Source: REEB95 sp035934235 (GTDB lineage: Bacteria; Pseudomonadota; Alphaproteobacteria; ATCC43930; CGMCC-115725). Taken from it: a stretch of 64,000 nucleotides of DNA. The DNA lies in contig DASYYB010000045.1 of the NCBI GenBank assembly GCA_035934235.1, positions 1 to 64,000 of the forward strand, given 5' to 3'. The position numbers and the translations under genes are program-made. Under the pieces are notes generated by a model. That model was not told the origin of the DNA. It ran no database searches and saw nothing but the letters and a program-made list of their open reading frames with translations. This document shows, piece after piece, positions 26,143-34,344 of the stretch (positions within the stretch are counted from its first letter, which is position 1; each line of letters opens with the position of its first letter).

Positions 26143-26289
26143 TTACGAACGCGTGAACGGTTCCTGGAAACGCAGCTCGGCGCGCCGACCGAAACCCAAT
26201 GTCCGCAGGACTAAGCTCGCGACATTGAGCAGCGCGGCGATGACGACCAGTACGACCAGGTTCAGCGCGAACCAAAGAATTTTAACCAT
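26143..26289 (-). CDS. 48-residue membrane protein of unknown function
   Basis: The protein is one hydrophobic helix (residues about 3-30, WFALNLVVLVVIAALLNVASLVL-like, given here as rough positions 4-26) and a basic, soluble tail. The ATG at 26289 follows an AAGG ribosome binding site; an earlier ATG at 26355 would add 22 polar residues and is less likely. It faces the cluster genes on the opposite strand, in the 420-base gap between the deacetylase-like and ATP-grasp genes. I do not recognise it. Codon use is like its neighbours. Confidence 0.55.
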   Translation of the reverse strand: MVKILWFALNLVVLVVIAALLNVASLVLRTLGFGRRAELRFQEPFTRS

Positions 26290-26550
26290 AGACGGACCTT
26301 TCCCGGTGGCGGTTCTTGACGGCTTCTGCCGTTCAATCAGCAACCCGCGTGCCAAAGAAAAATCGCCAGGGTTTCAAAGGCTTTACCGCCGCCCGGACGC
26401 GACGGCCGGCGCGCTCTGTCAGGGTTTCCGACAATGGCCGGCGGCGGCCGGCGCGAAACCGGCAATTTACCTTTCCGATGCTATAGAGGCCGGTCGGGGT
26501 GACGGCGCCGGTCGGCGCGCCGCACCGGCGACGCGGCGGATGACCGAACG

Positions 26551-27768
26551 ATGAAGAAGGCCCTCGTCCTCTCGAGCGTCTCGCGAACCGTGCTGGCGAC
26601 GATCCGTTCGCTCGGCCGCGGCGGCGTCGAGGTGCATACCGCCTGGACGCGACCGGGCTGCATTTCGGCGCGCTCGCGTTACGTACGTGCCGCGCACGAT
26701 CTCCCGCCGTACAGCGACACCGATCCGAGCTGGAAGACGGCGCTGGCCGATCTGATGCGCCGCGAACGTTTCGACCTCGTCATTCCCTGCACCGACATCG
26801 ACACGCTGGCGCTCCATCGGCATCGCGCCGAGCTCGAGCGCTTCGGCCGAATCTACACGCCGAACGACGAGGCGGTCGCAGTGCTGTTCGACAAGCATCG
26901 CACCAACGAGCTTGCGCGCTCCGCTGGCGTGCGCTTGGCGCGCGAAATCATCATCGCCGACCTGGATGGCGCGCGCGACGCGTGGCGCGAACTGGGCGCG
27001 CCGCTGGTCCTCAAGCCGCGGCGCACCTTCGACCATCCGACCCAAGGCCTCGCCGTTCGCAAGGTTCGCAGCGAGGCCGAATTGCTGCGCATCCTGCCGA
27101 AATTCCTCGCACATGGCCCGGTCGCGGCGCAGCAGAACTTCGTCGGCCACGGTGCCGGTGTCGAATTGCTGCTCGATCGTGGCGAGAAGTTGCTCGCGTT
27201 CCAGCACGTCCGCGTGCACGAACCGCTCGACGGCGGCCAAAGCACCTATCGCAAGAGCGTCCCGCTGTCGCCCGAGCTGCTCGATGCGGCGCTGCGCATC
27301 CTGCGGCCGCTACGCTACACCGGCGTGGCGATGGTCGAGTTCAAGGTCAACCCGGCAACCGGCGACTGGATCTTCGTCGAGGTCAATTCGCGGTTTTGGG
27401 GTTCGCTGCCGTTGAGCGTCGCCGCCGGCGCGGATTTTCCGCTGGCGCTGTTCGAGTTCATCACCACGGGCCGCCGCGACTTTCCGCAGCGGTACCGCAC
27501 CGGATTGTTCTGCCGCAATCTGCCGCTCGATATCGAATGGCAGATCGCCAATCTGCATGCCGACCGCACCGATCCGACGCTCGCCACCAAGACGCTGCCG
27601 GCGGTGCTGGGCGAAACCGTCGCCAATGTCGTGACGCTGCGCGAGCGCTGGGACAGCTTGACGCTCGACGATCCGAAACCGGGCTTCGCCGAGATCGGCG
27701 GCCTTTTGCGCCGCGCCGTCGGCAAGCTGACCAAGCCGCGCCGCGCGCTGGATACGGAGACCGCGTGA
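26551..27768 (+). CDS. ATP-grasp carboxylate-amine/thiol ligase-like enzyme
   Basis: The 405-residue protein has the pre-ATP-grasp Rossmann half (residues 1-110, KKALVLSS, then DLVIPCTDIDTLAL) and the ATP-grasp domain (about 115-310). Seen are GAPLVLKPRRTFD with the ATP Lys, AQQNFVGHGAGVELL, and the Mg-binding MVEFKVN and FVEVNSRFWGSLPLS motifs. PylC/CarB-like enzymes of this kind activate a carboxylate as acyl phosphate and join it to an amine. Substrates are unknown. Its stop overlaps the next gene's GTG start. It is the likely bond-forming step of the cluster and probably acts with the acyltransferase that follows. Confidence 0.82.
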   Translation: MKKALVLSSVSRTVLATIRSLGRGGVEVHTAWTRPGCISARSRYVRAAHDLPPYSDTDPSWKTALADLMRRERFDLVIPCTDIDTLALHRHRAELERFGRIYTPNDEAVAVLFDKHRTNELARSAGVRLAREIIIADLDGARDAWRELGAPLVLKPRRTFDHPTQGLAVRKVRSEAELLRILPKFLAHGPVAAQQNFVGHGAGVELLLDRGEKLLAFQHVRVHEPLDGGQSTYRKSVPLSPELLDAALRILRPLRYTGVAMVEFKVNPATGDWIFVEVNSRFWGSLPLSVAAGADFPLALFEFITTGRRDFPQRYRTGLFCRNLPLDIEWQIANLHADRTDPTLATKTLPAVLGETVANVVTLRERWDSLTLDDPKPGFAEIGGLLRRAVGKLTKPRRALDTETA

Positions 27769-29015
27769 GCGCCATGGCCGAACCCGCGATCCCGCTCGCG
27801 CCGGCCGCACCAGCGGCGCCGGTCCGTGAGCCGGACGACGCCAAGGCGCCGCTCGCCGACAAGGACGTGCGGCTGACCGTGATCGTCGAGCGCGATGCGG
27901 CCGGGCTCGAACGCCATCTTGCGGCCTGGGAAGCGTTGTCAGCGACCGCGATCGAGCCCAACGTGTTTTACGAGCCGTGGATGTTGCTGCCGGCGCTGCG
28001 CCATCTGCGCGGCGGCGCCGATCTGCTGTTTCTGTTCGTCTATGCGCAAGCACCGGGTGCGAGCGACCAGCCGCCGGTGTTGTGCGGATTCTTCCCGTTG
28101 GAGCGGCAAAACCACTACAAGAACATGCCGGTTAGCGCGCTGCGCTTGTGGAAGCATCTCCATTGTTTCCTGTGTAGCCCGCTGGTGCGCGCCGAGACCG
28201 CGCAAGCCTGTTTCCAGGCTGTGTTCGATTGGGCTGCCGGCGACCCGCGCGGCTCCATCCTGATCGAATTCGGCGGCGTATCGGGTGACGGGCCGCTGTG
28301 GACGGCGCTGGTGGAATTTCTGGAAGAGCACCGCCATCCGACGCTGACGCTCGAATGCAGCACGCGGGCGTTGTTGCGGCCGCAAGCCGACGCCAAGACC
28401 TATCTCGACGACGCGCTTTCCACCAAAAAGCGCCGGACGCTGCGGCAACAGGAAAACGCGCTCGGCCGGCAAGGCACGCTCGAATACGCCATGCTCGCGG
28501 GCGACGGCGATATCGCCACCTGGGCGGAACACTTCCTCCGCCTGGAGGCAAGCGGCTGGAAGGGTCGCGAAGGCACGGCGCTGTCGTGCAATCCGGCACA
28601 GAAGCAGTTCTTCGTCGAGACGCTGCACGAGGCGTTCCGGCGCGGCCGGCTGATGGTGCTGACGCTTTCGCTGAGCGGCAAGCCGATCGCGCAGTTGTGC
28701 AATTTCCTCTGCCGCAACGGCTCGTTCGCGTTCAAGGTTGCGTTCGACGAAGCCTACGCGCGTTACTCGCCGGGCGTGCTGCTCGAGCTCGAGAACATCG
28801 CCGAGGTACATCGCCATCGCTGGATCCGTTGGATGGATTCGTGCTCGTCGCCGGGACCGGCGCTGACGAAACAGATCTGGCTCGACCGGCGCATCATCCA
28901 GACGATCCTGGCGACGTCGGGCCGTTCGCCGGGACCGTTTCTCATCGCGGTGCTGCCCTTCATGCAGTGGGCGTTCCACAAGCTTGAAGCGCTGTTCCGG
29001 CGACATGCGCGCTGA
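27765..29015 (+). CDS. FemAB/CelD-type GNAT acyltransferase
   Basis: The 416-residue protein fits the Acetyltransf_6 (CelD/BcsL) group. It has an N-terminal strand-helix module starting after a flexible Pro/Ala linker (1-30), FYEPWMLLPALRHL near 65, then a C-terminal GNAT-like core with LDDALSTKKRRTLRQQENAL (split near 210-230) and the typical GKPIAQLCNFLCRNGSFAFKVAFDE (about 305-330). Such enzymes transfer acyl or aminoacyl groups in exopolysaccharide or peptidoglycan-like assembly. The GTG at 27765 has a GGAG site 5 bases upstream; an ATG three codons later is a weaker choice. It overlaps the 963-residue gene downstream. Confidence 0.78.
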   Translation: MSAMAEPAIPLAPAAPAAPVREPDDAKAPLADKDVRLTVIVERDAAGLERHLAAWEALSATAIEPNVFYEPWMLLPALRHLRGGADLLFLFVYAQAPGASDQPPVLCGFFPLERQNHYKNMPVSALRLWKHLHCFLCSPLVRAETAQACFQAVFDWAAGDPRGSILIEFGGVSGDGPLWTALVEFLEEHRHPTLTLECSTRALLRPQADAKTYLDDALSTKKRRTLRQQENALGRQGTLEYAMLAGDGDIATWAEHFLRLEASGWKGREGTALSCNPAQKQFFVETLHEAFRRGRLMVLTLSLSGKPIAQLCNFLCRNGSFAFKVAFDEAYARYSPGVLLELENIAEVHRHRWIRWMDSCSSPGPALTKQIWLDRRIIQTILATSGRSPGPFLIAVLPFMQWAFHKLEALFRRHAR

Positions 29016-31896
29016 AGCCCTTCGAAACGCCGTGACGCCGCGCAGCAACCTCCAAATCGACCATCGGGCGGAAGCCGCGTTACCGGCCCAAGAGCCGCTG
29101 GCCGGCGAACGCACGTTCTATGCCGGCTATCCGTGGTCGCTCAATCCGCTGTGCACGGTCGGCGACGTCGCCAGTCAACTGACGAGTGAGCTTACGCACC
29201 TCGGCACGGCGCGCGAACCGTGGCAGCGCGACGAGGTGATGACGAATGTCTTCCTGCTTGCCGGTGCGTTGCTGACCGCCGTTGAGGACGCGTTGCACGG
29301 TCCCGTCCTGCGCCTGCCGCAGCGTCTGGCGCGACTGCCGGGCACGCGGCAGGGGTTCCGCGCGCTCAGCGCGGCAATGGCGTTCGGCCGCGCCGGTGAG
29401 GCGCAGACCCTGCGACGCTGGCGCGATCAGTGGCAAAGCGCCCTTGCCGGCTTCCTGCAATCGCTGGCCGCGCCGCCATCCGGCATCGTACCCGATCCAG
29501 CCGGCGCCATTGCCGCGCTTGCCGGCATCCTCGCGTGCCCCCTGCCGCGCCGATTGCTGGCGGAACCGGTGCGCATCCCATCGGCCTTTCGCAAGCAAGA
29601 CCTCACTCAATTCGACGTTTTGGAATTGGCCGATCGCTTCGCGGCGTTGCATCCAAACCGTGACCAGCCGGTCGTCGTTGTCGGCTTGCGCACCGCCGGC
29701 GTCTATTTCGCGTCGCTGATGCGGGCGCGGCTCGAAGCGCGCGGCTTCGCCCGCACCGCCATCGCCACTGTCCGGCCGAACAAGGGCCTGTCCGTCGACG
29801 AGGCGCAGCGGCTGCACGCGTTCGCGCAAGCCGGTTATCACGCCGCATTGATCGACGACCCGCCGTTCAGCGGCGACACGATCGGCATGGCGGTACAGGC
29901 GTTGCGCCGGGCCGGCTTCGCCGCCGCCCAGCGCACGATCCTGTTTCCGGTTCATCCGCTGCGGCGCGATTGGCGCGAGCACAAAGAAGCGGCGGCGTTC
30001 AGCCGCGAGACGATCATCACGCTGCCGCCCGAGGATTGGCACAAGGCGCAACTGCTGGCGTCGGATTCCGCGATCGAGACACGGCTTGCCGCGTATTTCC
30101 AGGCCCGGGGTTATCGCGATGCCTGCGTGATCGACGATGCGGCCGCCGCGACCTTCAACGCCGAGCTCGAACATCGCTCGGGCGACCGCCGGCGTTATCG
30201 CCTCAAGCGAGTCTTCGCCGTCCGCATCGGGACGGCTTCCGGCACACCCGAGATTCGTTACATCCTCGCCAAGAGCGTCGGCTGGGGCTGGTTGGGCTAC
30301 GCCGCGTTCATCGCCGCCGATCGCTTGGCCAGCCATGTGTCGCCGCTGCTCGGCTTACGCGACGGCATTCTCTTCACCGAGTGGCTGCCGCAGACCGCCA
30401 CAACCAACCGTGCCCACGCATCGCGCCACACCTGGATCACGACCGCCGCAAACTATGTCGCCGCGCGCGCCGAACACTTGGCGATCGCGCCGCCGGACAC
30501 ACCTGACGCACAGCACGAAGGTTTGTCGCTGCTGGCCGATACGCTCGCGAACGCCTATGGACCGGGGATCGCCGGCCTGATGGTCGGGCCGCTGCGCCGG
30601 CGGATTGCCGCGCGCCTGACGCCGCGGGCGGCGCTGATCGACGGGCGGATGGCAGCGGACGAGTGGATCGCCGGCCCGGCCGGCCTGCTCAAGACTGATT
30701 TCGAGCACCACGGCATCGGCAAGAATGAAATCAATCTGTGCGACCCGGCCTACGATCTCGCCGACGCGATCTTGCAATTCGGTCTCACGCGCGACGAAGA
30801 GCGCGACCTGATCGCGCGCTACGCCGCCGCGACCGGCGACACGCCGCAAGGTGAAAGGCTTTTGCTGTGCAAGTTGATGGCCGGCCTGTGGACGCGGCAG
30901 GTTGCGCTCGACGGCATCGTCAAGCAAACCCACCTCGCCCACCGTGCCGACGAATTCAACGCGCAATACGTCAAGGCCTGGGATTTCCTGACGCGCGAAA
31001 GCGCACGCGCCTGTGGCGCGCTCGTCGGACCGGCCGCGACCCGCGATTGGCACGCGCCGCTGGCGGTGCTCGATCTCGACGGTGTCGTCGATCGCCGCAT
31101 CTTCGGCTTTCCGACGACAACCGCGGCCGGCGTTCGCGCCTTAGCATCGCTGCACGCGCGCGGTTTTGCGATCGCGGTCGACACCGCGCGGCCGGCGCAC
31201 CAGGTGCGCGATTATTGCGATGCCTATGGCTTTGTCGGCGGCGTGGCCGAGTGCGGCGGCTATATCTGGAACGCGACGACGCGGCAAGGCCGCAACCTGA
31301 TCGACGCCGCGACGCTGGAACAGCTCACGGCCCTCCGCGCGGCGCTCAAGCAGATTCCCGGACTCTTCATCGATGACGGCTACGAATGCTCGGTGCGCGC
31401 CTATACGTATGCGCGCAAAGGCACCGTGCCGCTGCCGGAGCCGTTGATCCGCAATCTCATTGCCGCGCGCAAGCTCGATCGGCTGGTCGTGCACCAGACG
31501 ACGATCGACACGACGATCCTGGCCAAAGGTGTCGACAAGGGCACGGGCCTGGCGGCATTGCTGACGTGGATCGGGCGCGGACAGGACGAAACCTTCGCCG
31601 TCGGCGATTCCGAAACCGACCTGCCGATGTTCGCCGTCGCGCGGCGCAGCTTCGCGCCGGCACATATCGATTGCACGCGGCTGGCGCGCGCCGTCGGCTG
31701 CACCATCGCAGAAGCCCCGTATCAGCGTGGCCTGCTGGAGATCGTTCGGCACATCACCGGCTCGGACACCGTCACCATTCCGGCTGCGACCGACGATCTG
31801 TTCTGGCCCCTTTTGCAGGCCGCCGATCGGCCGCGCGCGGCAAACCTTTGGCGCGCATTGCGCGAGCCGGCGGCCTATCGCGTCTTTCTGGATTGA
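29005..31896 (+). CDS. Three-domain protein: phosphoribosyltransferase-like, kinase-like and HAD phosphatase
   Basis: The 963-residue protein is a linked set of enzyme-like domains. Residues about 1-190 are helical and unrecognised. Residues about 220-330 look like a type I phosphoribosyltransferase: VVVVGLRTAGVYFA glycine turn, then the PRPP motif with D284-D285 and the SGDT turn ending at T292. Residues about 395-600 resemble an aminoglycoside-phosphotransferase-type kinase, with a TDFEHHG segment (metal Asp at 565) and CDPAYDLADA; the catalytic loop is not canonical. Residues 685-890 are a Cof-type HAD phosphatase with all four motifs (D690, D692, the DTARP Thr, a KG-type Lys, D868, D872). 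ATG at 29005 is preferred over a TTG at 28984. Function unknown. Confidence 0.85.
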   Translation: MRAEALRNAVTPRSNLQIDHRAEAALPAQEPLAGERTFYAGYPWSLNPLCTVGDVASQLTSELTHLGTAREPWQRDEVMTNVFLLAGALLTAVEDALHGPVLRLPQRLARLPGTRQGFRALSAAMAFGRAGEAQTLRRWRDQWQSALAGFLQSLAAPPSGIVPDPAGAIAALAGILACPLPRRLLAEPVRIPSAFRKQDLTQFDVLELADRFAALHPNRDQPVVVVGLRTAGVYFASLMRARLEARGFARTAIATVRPNKGLSVDEAQRLHAFAQAGYHAALIDDPPFSGDTIGMAVQALRRAGFAAAQRTILFPVHPLRRDWREHKEAAAFSRETIITLPPEDWHKAQLLASDSAIETRLAAYFQARGYRDACVIDDAAAATFNAELEHRSGDRRRYRLKRVFAVRIGTASGTPEIRYILAKSVGWGWLGYAAFIAADRLASHVSPLLGLRDGILFTEWLPQTATTNRAHASRHTWITTAANYVAARAEHLAIAPPDTPDAQHEGLSLLADTLANAYGPGIAGLMVGPLRRRIAARLTPRAALIDGRMAADEWIAGPAGLLKTDFEHHGIGKNEINLCDPAYDLADAILQFGLTRDEERDLIARYAAATGDTPQGERLLLCKLMAGLWTRQVALDGIVKQTHLAHRADEFNAQYVKAWDFLTRESARACGALVGPAATRDWHAPLAVLDLDGVVDRRIFGFPTTTAAGVRALASLHARGFAIAVDTARPAHQVRDYCDAYGFVGGVAECGGYIWNATTRQGRNLIDAATLEQLTALRAALKQIPGLFIDDGYECSVRAYTYARKGTVPLPEPLIRNLIAARKLDRLVVHQTTIDTTILAKGVDKGTGLAALLTWIGRGQDETFAVGDSETDLPMFAVARRSFAPAHIDCTRLARAVGCTIAEAPYQRGLLEIVRHITGSDTVTIPAATDDLFWPLLQAADRPRAANLWRALREPAAYRVFLD

Positions 31897-31925
31897 CCGG
31901 CGCGCGACGGCGCGCGTTCCCGCGA

Positions 31926-32129
31926 TTACTCGAAGGCCTTGCCGGCCGGAATGCCGCAACGTTTGAACGCGATCGCCGCCGGACAGAAGCCGGTGAACGC
32001 TGACTGCAGCATGTTCAGGCCGACGAACGCCGTCAGCAGCAGCCACCACGGTGACACGAAATAGGCGAGCGCGATCGAAACCAGCACCATGATTCCGGCG
32101 AATGCGAAGACCGCCCTGTCGACCGTCAT
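31926..32129 (-). CDS. DUF2892/YgaP-type small membrane protein
   Basis: The 67-residue protein carries two helices and the family pattern VDRAVFAFAGIMVLVS ... WWLLLTAFVGLNMLQSAFTGFCP, where the final Cys-Pro is characteristic. In longer relatives this membrane hairpin follows a rhodanese domain; here it stands alone. Role unknown, possibly sulfur or redox related. The gene begins 7 bases after its upstream partner on the minus strand and ends 29 bases from the convergent three-domain gene. Confidence 0.82.
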   Translation of the reverse strand: MTVDRAVFAFAGIMVLVSIALAYFVSPWWLLLTAFVGLNMLQSAFTGFCPAAIAFKRCGIPAGKAFE

Positions 32130-32136
32130 GGCGCGC

Positions 32137-32325
32137 CTACGTCAGCTTGCCGCGGATCAAGATGGCCGTGGCGCAGAACATCAGCCACAACCCGCCGCCA
32201 ATCCCGAGCACGCCATATTCGGCGGGCGTGCCGCCGCCAAACAGCTTCGCCAGCGCCATGGCGAATCCGATCAATCCGCCAAGGAATAGCGCCCATATCG
32301 TGATTTCGAGAATCGTCTTGTGCAT
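32137..32325 (-). CDS. 62-residue membrane protein
   Basis: This two-helix protein has a first helix around residues 6-27 (IWALFLGGLIGFAMALAKLF) and a glycine-rich second helix (VLGIGGGLWLMFCATAI). The sequence between contains an FGGGTPAEYG turn. It is followed after 7 bases by the DUF2892 gene, so the two form a small minus-strand operon. I do not recognise a family. The 185 bases upstream, to tRNA-Met, hold nothing I can identify. Confidence 0.65.
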   Translation of the reverse strand: MHKTILEITIWALFLGGLIGFAMALAKLFGGGTPAEYGVLGIGGGLWLMFCATAILIRGKLT

Positions 32326-32510
32326 GAGTCACCGCCCCTTCACGTGTTTTCGGGCTGCTTCTCGCGGACTCGCGCCCGCGCACTCACACCAATCAATCGA
32401 CTTCGACTAACCGCGAATTCGTACCATCTTTCCGTAGCGGCGGGAAGATCGGCACGGCGCGGGCGCTGTCCTCATTCGAGACACAAGGGGTCGAGGCGCG
32501 GCACGCGAGA

Positions 32511-32587
32511 TGGTAGCGGGGGCCGGACTCGAACCGGCGACCTTAGGATTATGATTCCTCTGCTCTAACCAGCTGAGCTACCCCGCC
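32511..32587 (-). tRNA. tRNA-Met, elongator type (anticodon CAT)
   Basis: The minus strand folds into a full cloverleaf: GGCGGGG acceptor pairing with CCCCGCT (one G-U), D loop with GGTT, anticodon arm GAGGA-ATCATAA-TCCTA with one mismatch at the stem base, and T arm GCCGG-TTCGAGT-CCGGC. CCA is encoded. The GGCGGGGTAGCTCAG start is the elongator form, not initiator. The rlmN stop codon lies inside its first ten bases. Confidence 0.93.
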
Positions 32588-33696
32588 GCCGGGCCGGATA
32601 TAGCGGCTTCCGCCGGCTGCTTCAACCGCTCGCTCGCCTTGAGCTTCACGCTCGCCGATTTGAGCTGGCCGCACGCGGCCAGGATGTCGCGGCCGCGCGG
32701 CGTGCGCACCGGCGAGGCATAGCCGGCCGCGTTGACGATGTCGCCGAACGTCTCGATCGAGGTCTCGGTTGAACATTCAAAAGGCGCGCCCGGCCACGGA
32801 TTGAACGGGATCAAATTGATCTTGGCCGGAATACCGGCGATCAGCTTCACCAACGCACGGGCGTCGGCCGGGCTGTCGTTGACGCCCTTGAGCATGACGT
32901 ATTCGAAGGTGATGCGGCGCGAATTGCTGGCGCCCGGATAAGCGCGGCAGGCGGCGATCAGCTCGGCGATCGGATATTTCTTGTTGAGCGGCACCAGCAC
33001 GTCGCGCAGCTCGTCGGTCACGGCGTGCAGCGAGATCGCCAGATTGACGGCAAGCTCCGCGCCAACGCGCGCGATCATCGGCACGACGCCGGCCGTCGAC
33101 AGCGTGATCTTGCGCTTCGACACCGACAGGCCCTCGTGGTCCATCGCGATCTTCATCGCCTTAGCGACGTTGTCGTAGTTGTAGAGCGGCTCGCCCATTC
33201 CCATCAGCACGATGTTGGTGAGCTGGCGATCGTCCTTGGGCGACGGCCATTCGCCGAGCGCGTCGCGCGCCACCATGATCTGGCCGACGATCTCCGCCGC
33301 GCCGAGATTGCGCACCAAACGCTGCGTGCCGGTGTGGCAGAACTTGCACGTGAGCGTACAGCCGACCTGCGACGAGACGCACAACGTGCCGCGATCCTCT
33401 TCCGGGATGTGCACGCATTCGGCCTCTTGACCGTCCGCGAACGCCAGCAGCCATTTGCGCGTGCCGTCGTTCGACACCTGGGCGCGGCTTTCGACCGGCC
33501 GCACCACGGTATAGCGCTCGGCAAGCTGCGCGCGGAACGACTTGGCGAGCGTCGTCATCGCCGCGAAATCGTGCGCGCCGCGATGGTAGATCCAATGCCA
33601 GAGCTGGCGGGCACGGAACGGCGCGGCGCCGAGCGTCGCCATTTCGGCGACCAACTCCTCGCGCGACAGCCCGATCAGGGTTTTCGGAATGGACAT
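32578..33696 (-). CDS. rlmN: Dual-specificity RNA methyltransferase RlmN
   Basis: The 372-residue radical-SAM enzyme methylates C2 of adenine 2503 in 23S rRNA and A37 in some tRNAs. The CTLTCKFC motif (CX3CX2C, near residue 117) binds the 4Fe-4S cluster, and the C-terminal TPRGRDILAACGQL holds the methyl-carrying Cys. The N-terminal LWHWIYHRGAHDF helix region is present. An ATG at 33696 is preferred to a TTG three codons upstream. Its TAG stop is supplied by the first bases of the tRNA-Met gene, on the same strand, so the reading frame and the tRNA share ten bases. Confidence 0.95.
   Translation of the reverse strand: MSIPKTLIGLSREELVAEMATLGAAPFRARQLWHWIYHRGAHDFAAMTTLAKSFRAQLAERYTVVRPVESRAQVSNDGTRKWLLAFADGQEAECVHIPEEDRGTLCVSSQVGCTLTCKFCHTGTQRLVRNLGAAEIVGQIMVARDALGEWPSPKDDRQLTNIVLMGMGEPLYNYDNVAKAMKIAMDHEGLSVSKRKITLSTAGVVPMIARVGAELAVNLAISLHAVTDELRDVLVPLNKKYPIAELIAACRAYPGASNSRRITFEYVMLKGVNDSPADARALVKLIAGIPAKINLIPFNPWPGAPFECSTETSIETFGDIVNAAGYASPVRTPRGRDILAACGQLKSASVKLKASERLKQPAEAAISGPAAG
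32597..32625 (-). promoter_or_regulatory. Candidate promoter of tRNA-Met inside rlmN
   Basis: On the minus strand TTGAAG (32625-32620) and TATATC (32602-32597) are 17 bases apart. Transcription would begin near 32590, only about three bases ahead of the mature tRNA 5' end. Both boxes lie inside the last codons of rlmN. Confidence 0.45.
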
Positions 33697-33737
33697 AACC
33701 GGCAAGATATAGGACCGCCGCTGCGGCGGCGCCAGCG

Positions 33738-34250
33738 TTACCGCTTGACCTTGCAGGCGGCGTCGATCGCCTTCAGCGCCTGGCCGAAACCGGCCAAATC
33801 GTAGGTATCGGTCGTGACCGTGCCGCGCGCCGAGGTGGCCTTAAGGATCGCCGACTTGCCGTGCGCGAGCGCCTCGGTCACCGCCTTGTCGGTTGCGGCG
33901 CTTGCCGTCCAGGCGGCGTCGTTATCGACGAACAGCGCGTATTTCCGGCCGTCGATGACGAGCTCGACCTTCGCGTCCTTCTTCGCGGCATAGCCGAGAT
34001 TGAAGGTCACGACGTTGTAGGCTTTCTCGCTGACGCGGTGCGACACCATCGCGTCGACGTGCGAACGCGGCACCGAAGCCGGCTCCGACGACGCCGGATT
34101 GCCGACCAGATAGCAGGTCAAGCCGCCTTTCTCGGGCGCCGTATAGGCGCTCCAGACTTTTCCGGATTCGAGCGTCTTAATCTGCTGCGCGAAGGCGCTC
34201 GTCGCGGCGAGGACGAGCGGCAGCGCGAGAACGGCGATCCATCGTTGCAT
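33738..34250 (-). CDS. Exported IalB-like (invasion-associated locus B) protein
   Basis: The 170-residue precursor has a signal peptide with cleavage after SAFA near residue 20. The mature domain shows the IalB layout: W-rich start, a CYLVGNPASSEPAS segment, then SEKAYNVVTFNLGYAAKKD and a DNDAAWTASAATDKAV turn. Family members are periplasmic and of unclear biochemical function; the name reflects a Bartonella invasion gene and does not imply pathogenicity. The ATG at 34250 gives the signal peptide; the longer reading from 34316 would place 22 charged residues ahead of it. It sits 41 bases after rlmN's start on the same strand. Confidence 0.75.
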   Translation of the reverse strand: MQRWIAVLALPLVLAATSAFAQQIKTLESGKVWSAYTAPEKGGLTCYLVGNPASSEPASVPRSHVDAMVSHRVSEKAYNVVTFNLGYAAKKDAKVELVIDGRKYALFVDNDAAWTASAATDKAVTEALAHGKSAILKATSARGTVTTDTYDLAGFGQALKAIDAACKVKR

Positions 34251-34344
34251 CGGTGAAACATAGCGAAGCACCACGCGACGGACAAGCAATCGCTCTTGCG
34301 TCGAATCGCGCGGCACGACAAGTTCCGCGCCGGAGAATCATTAA

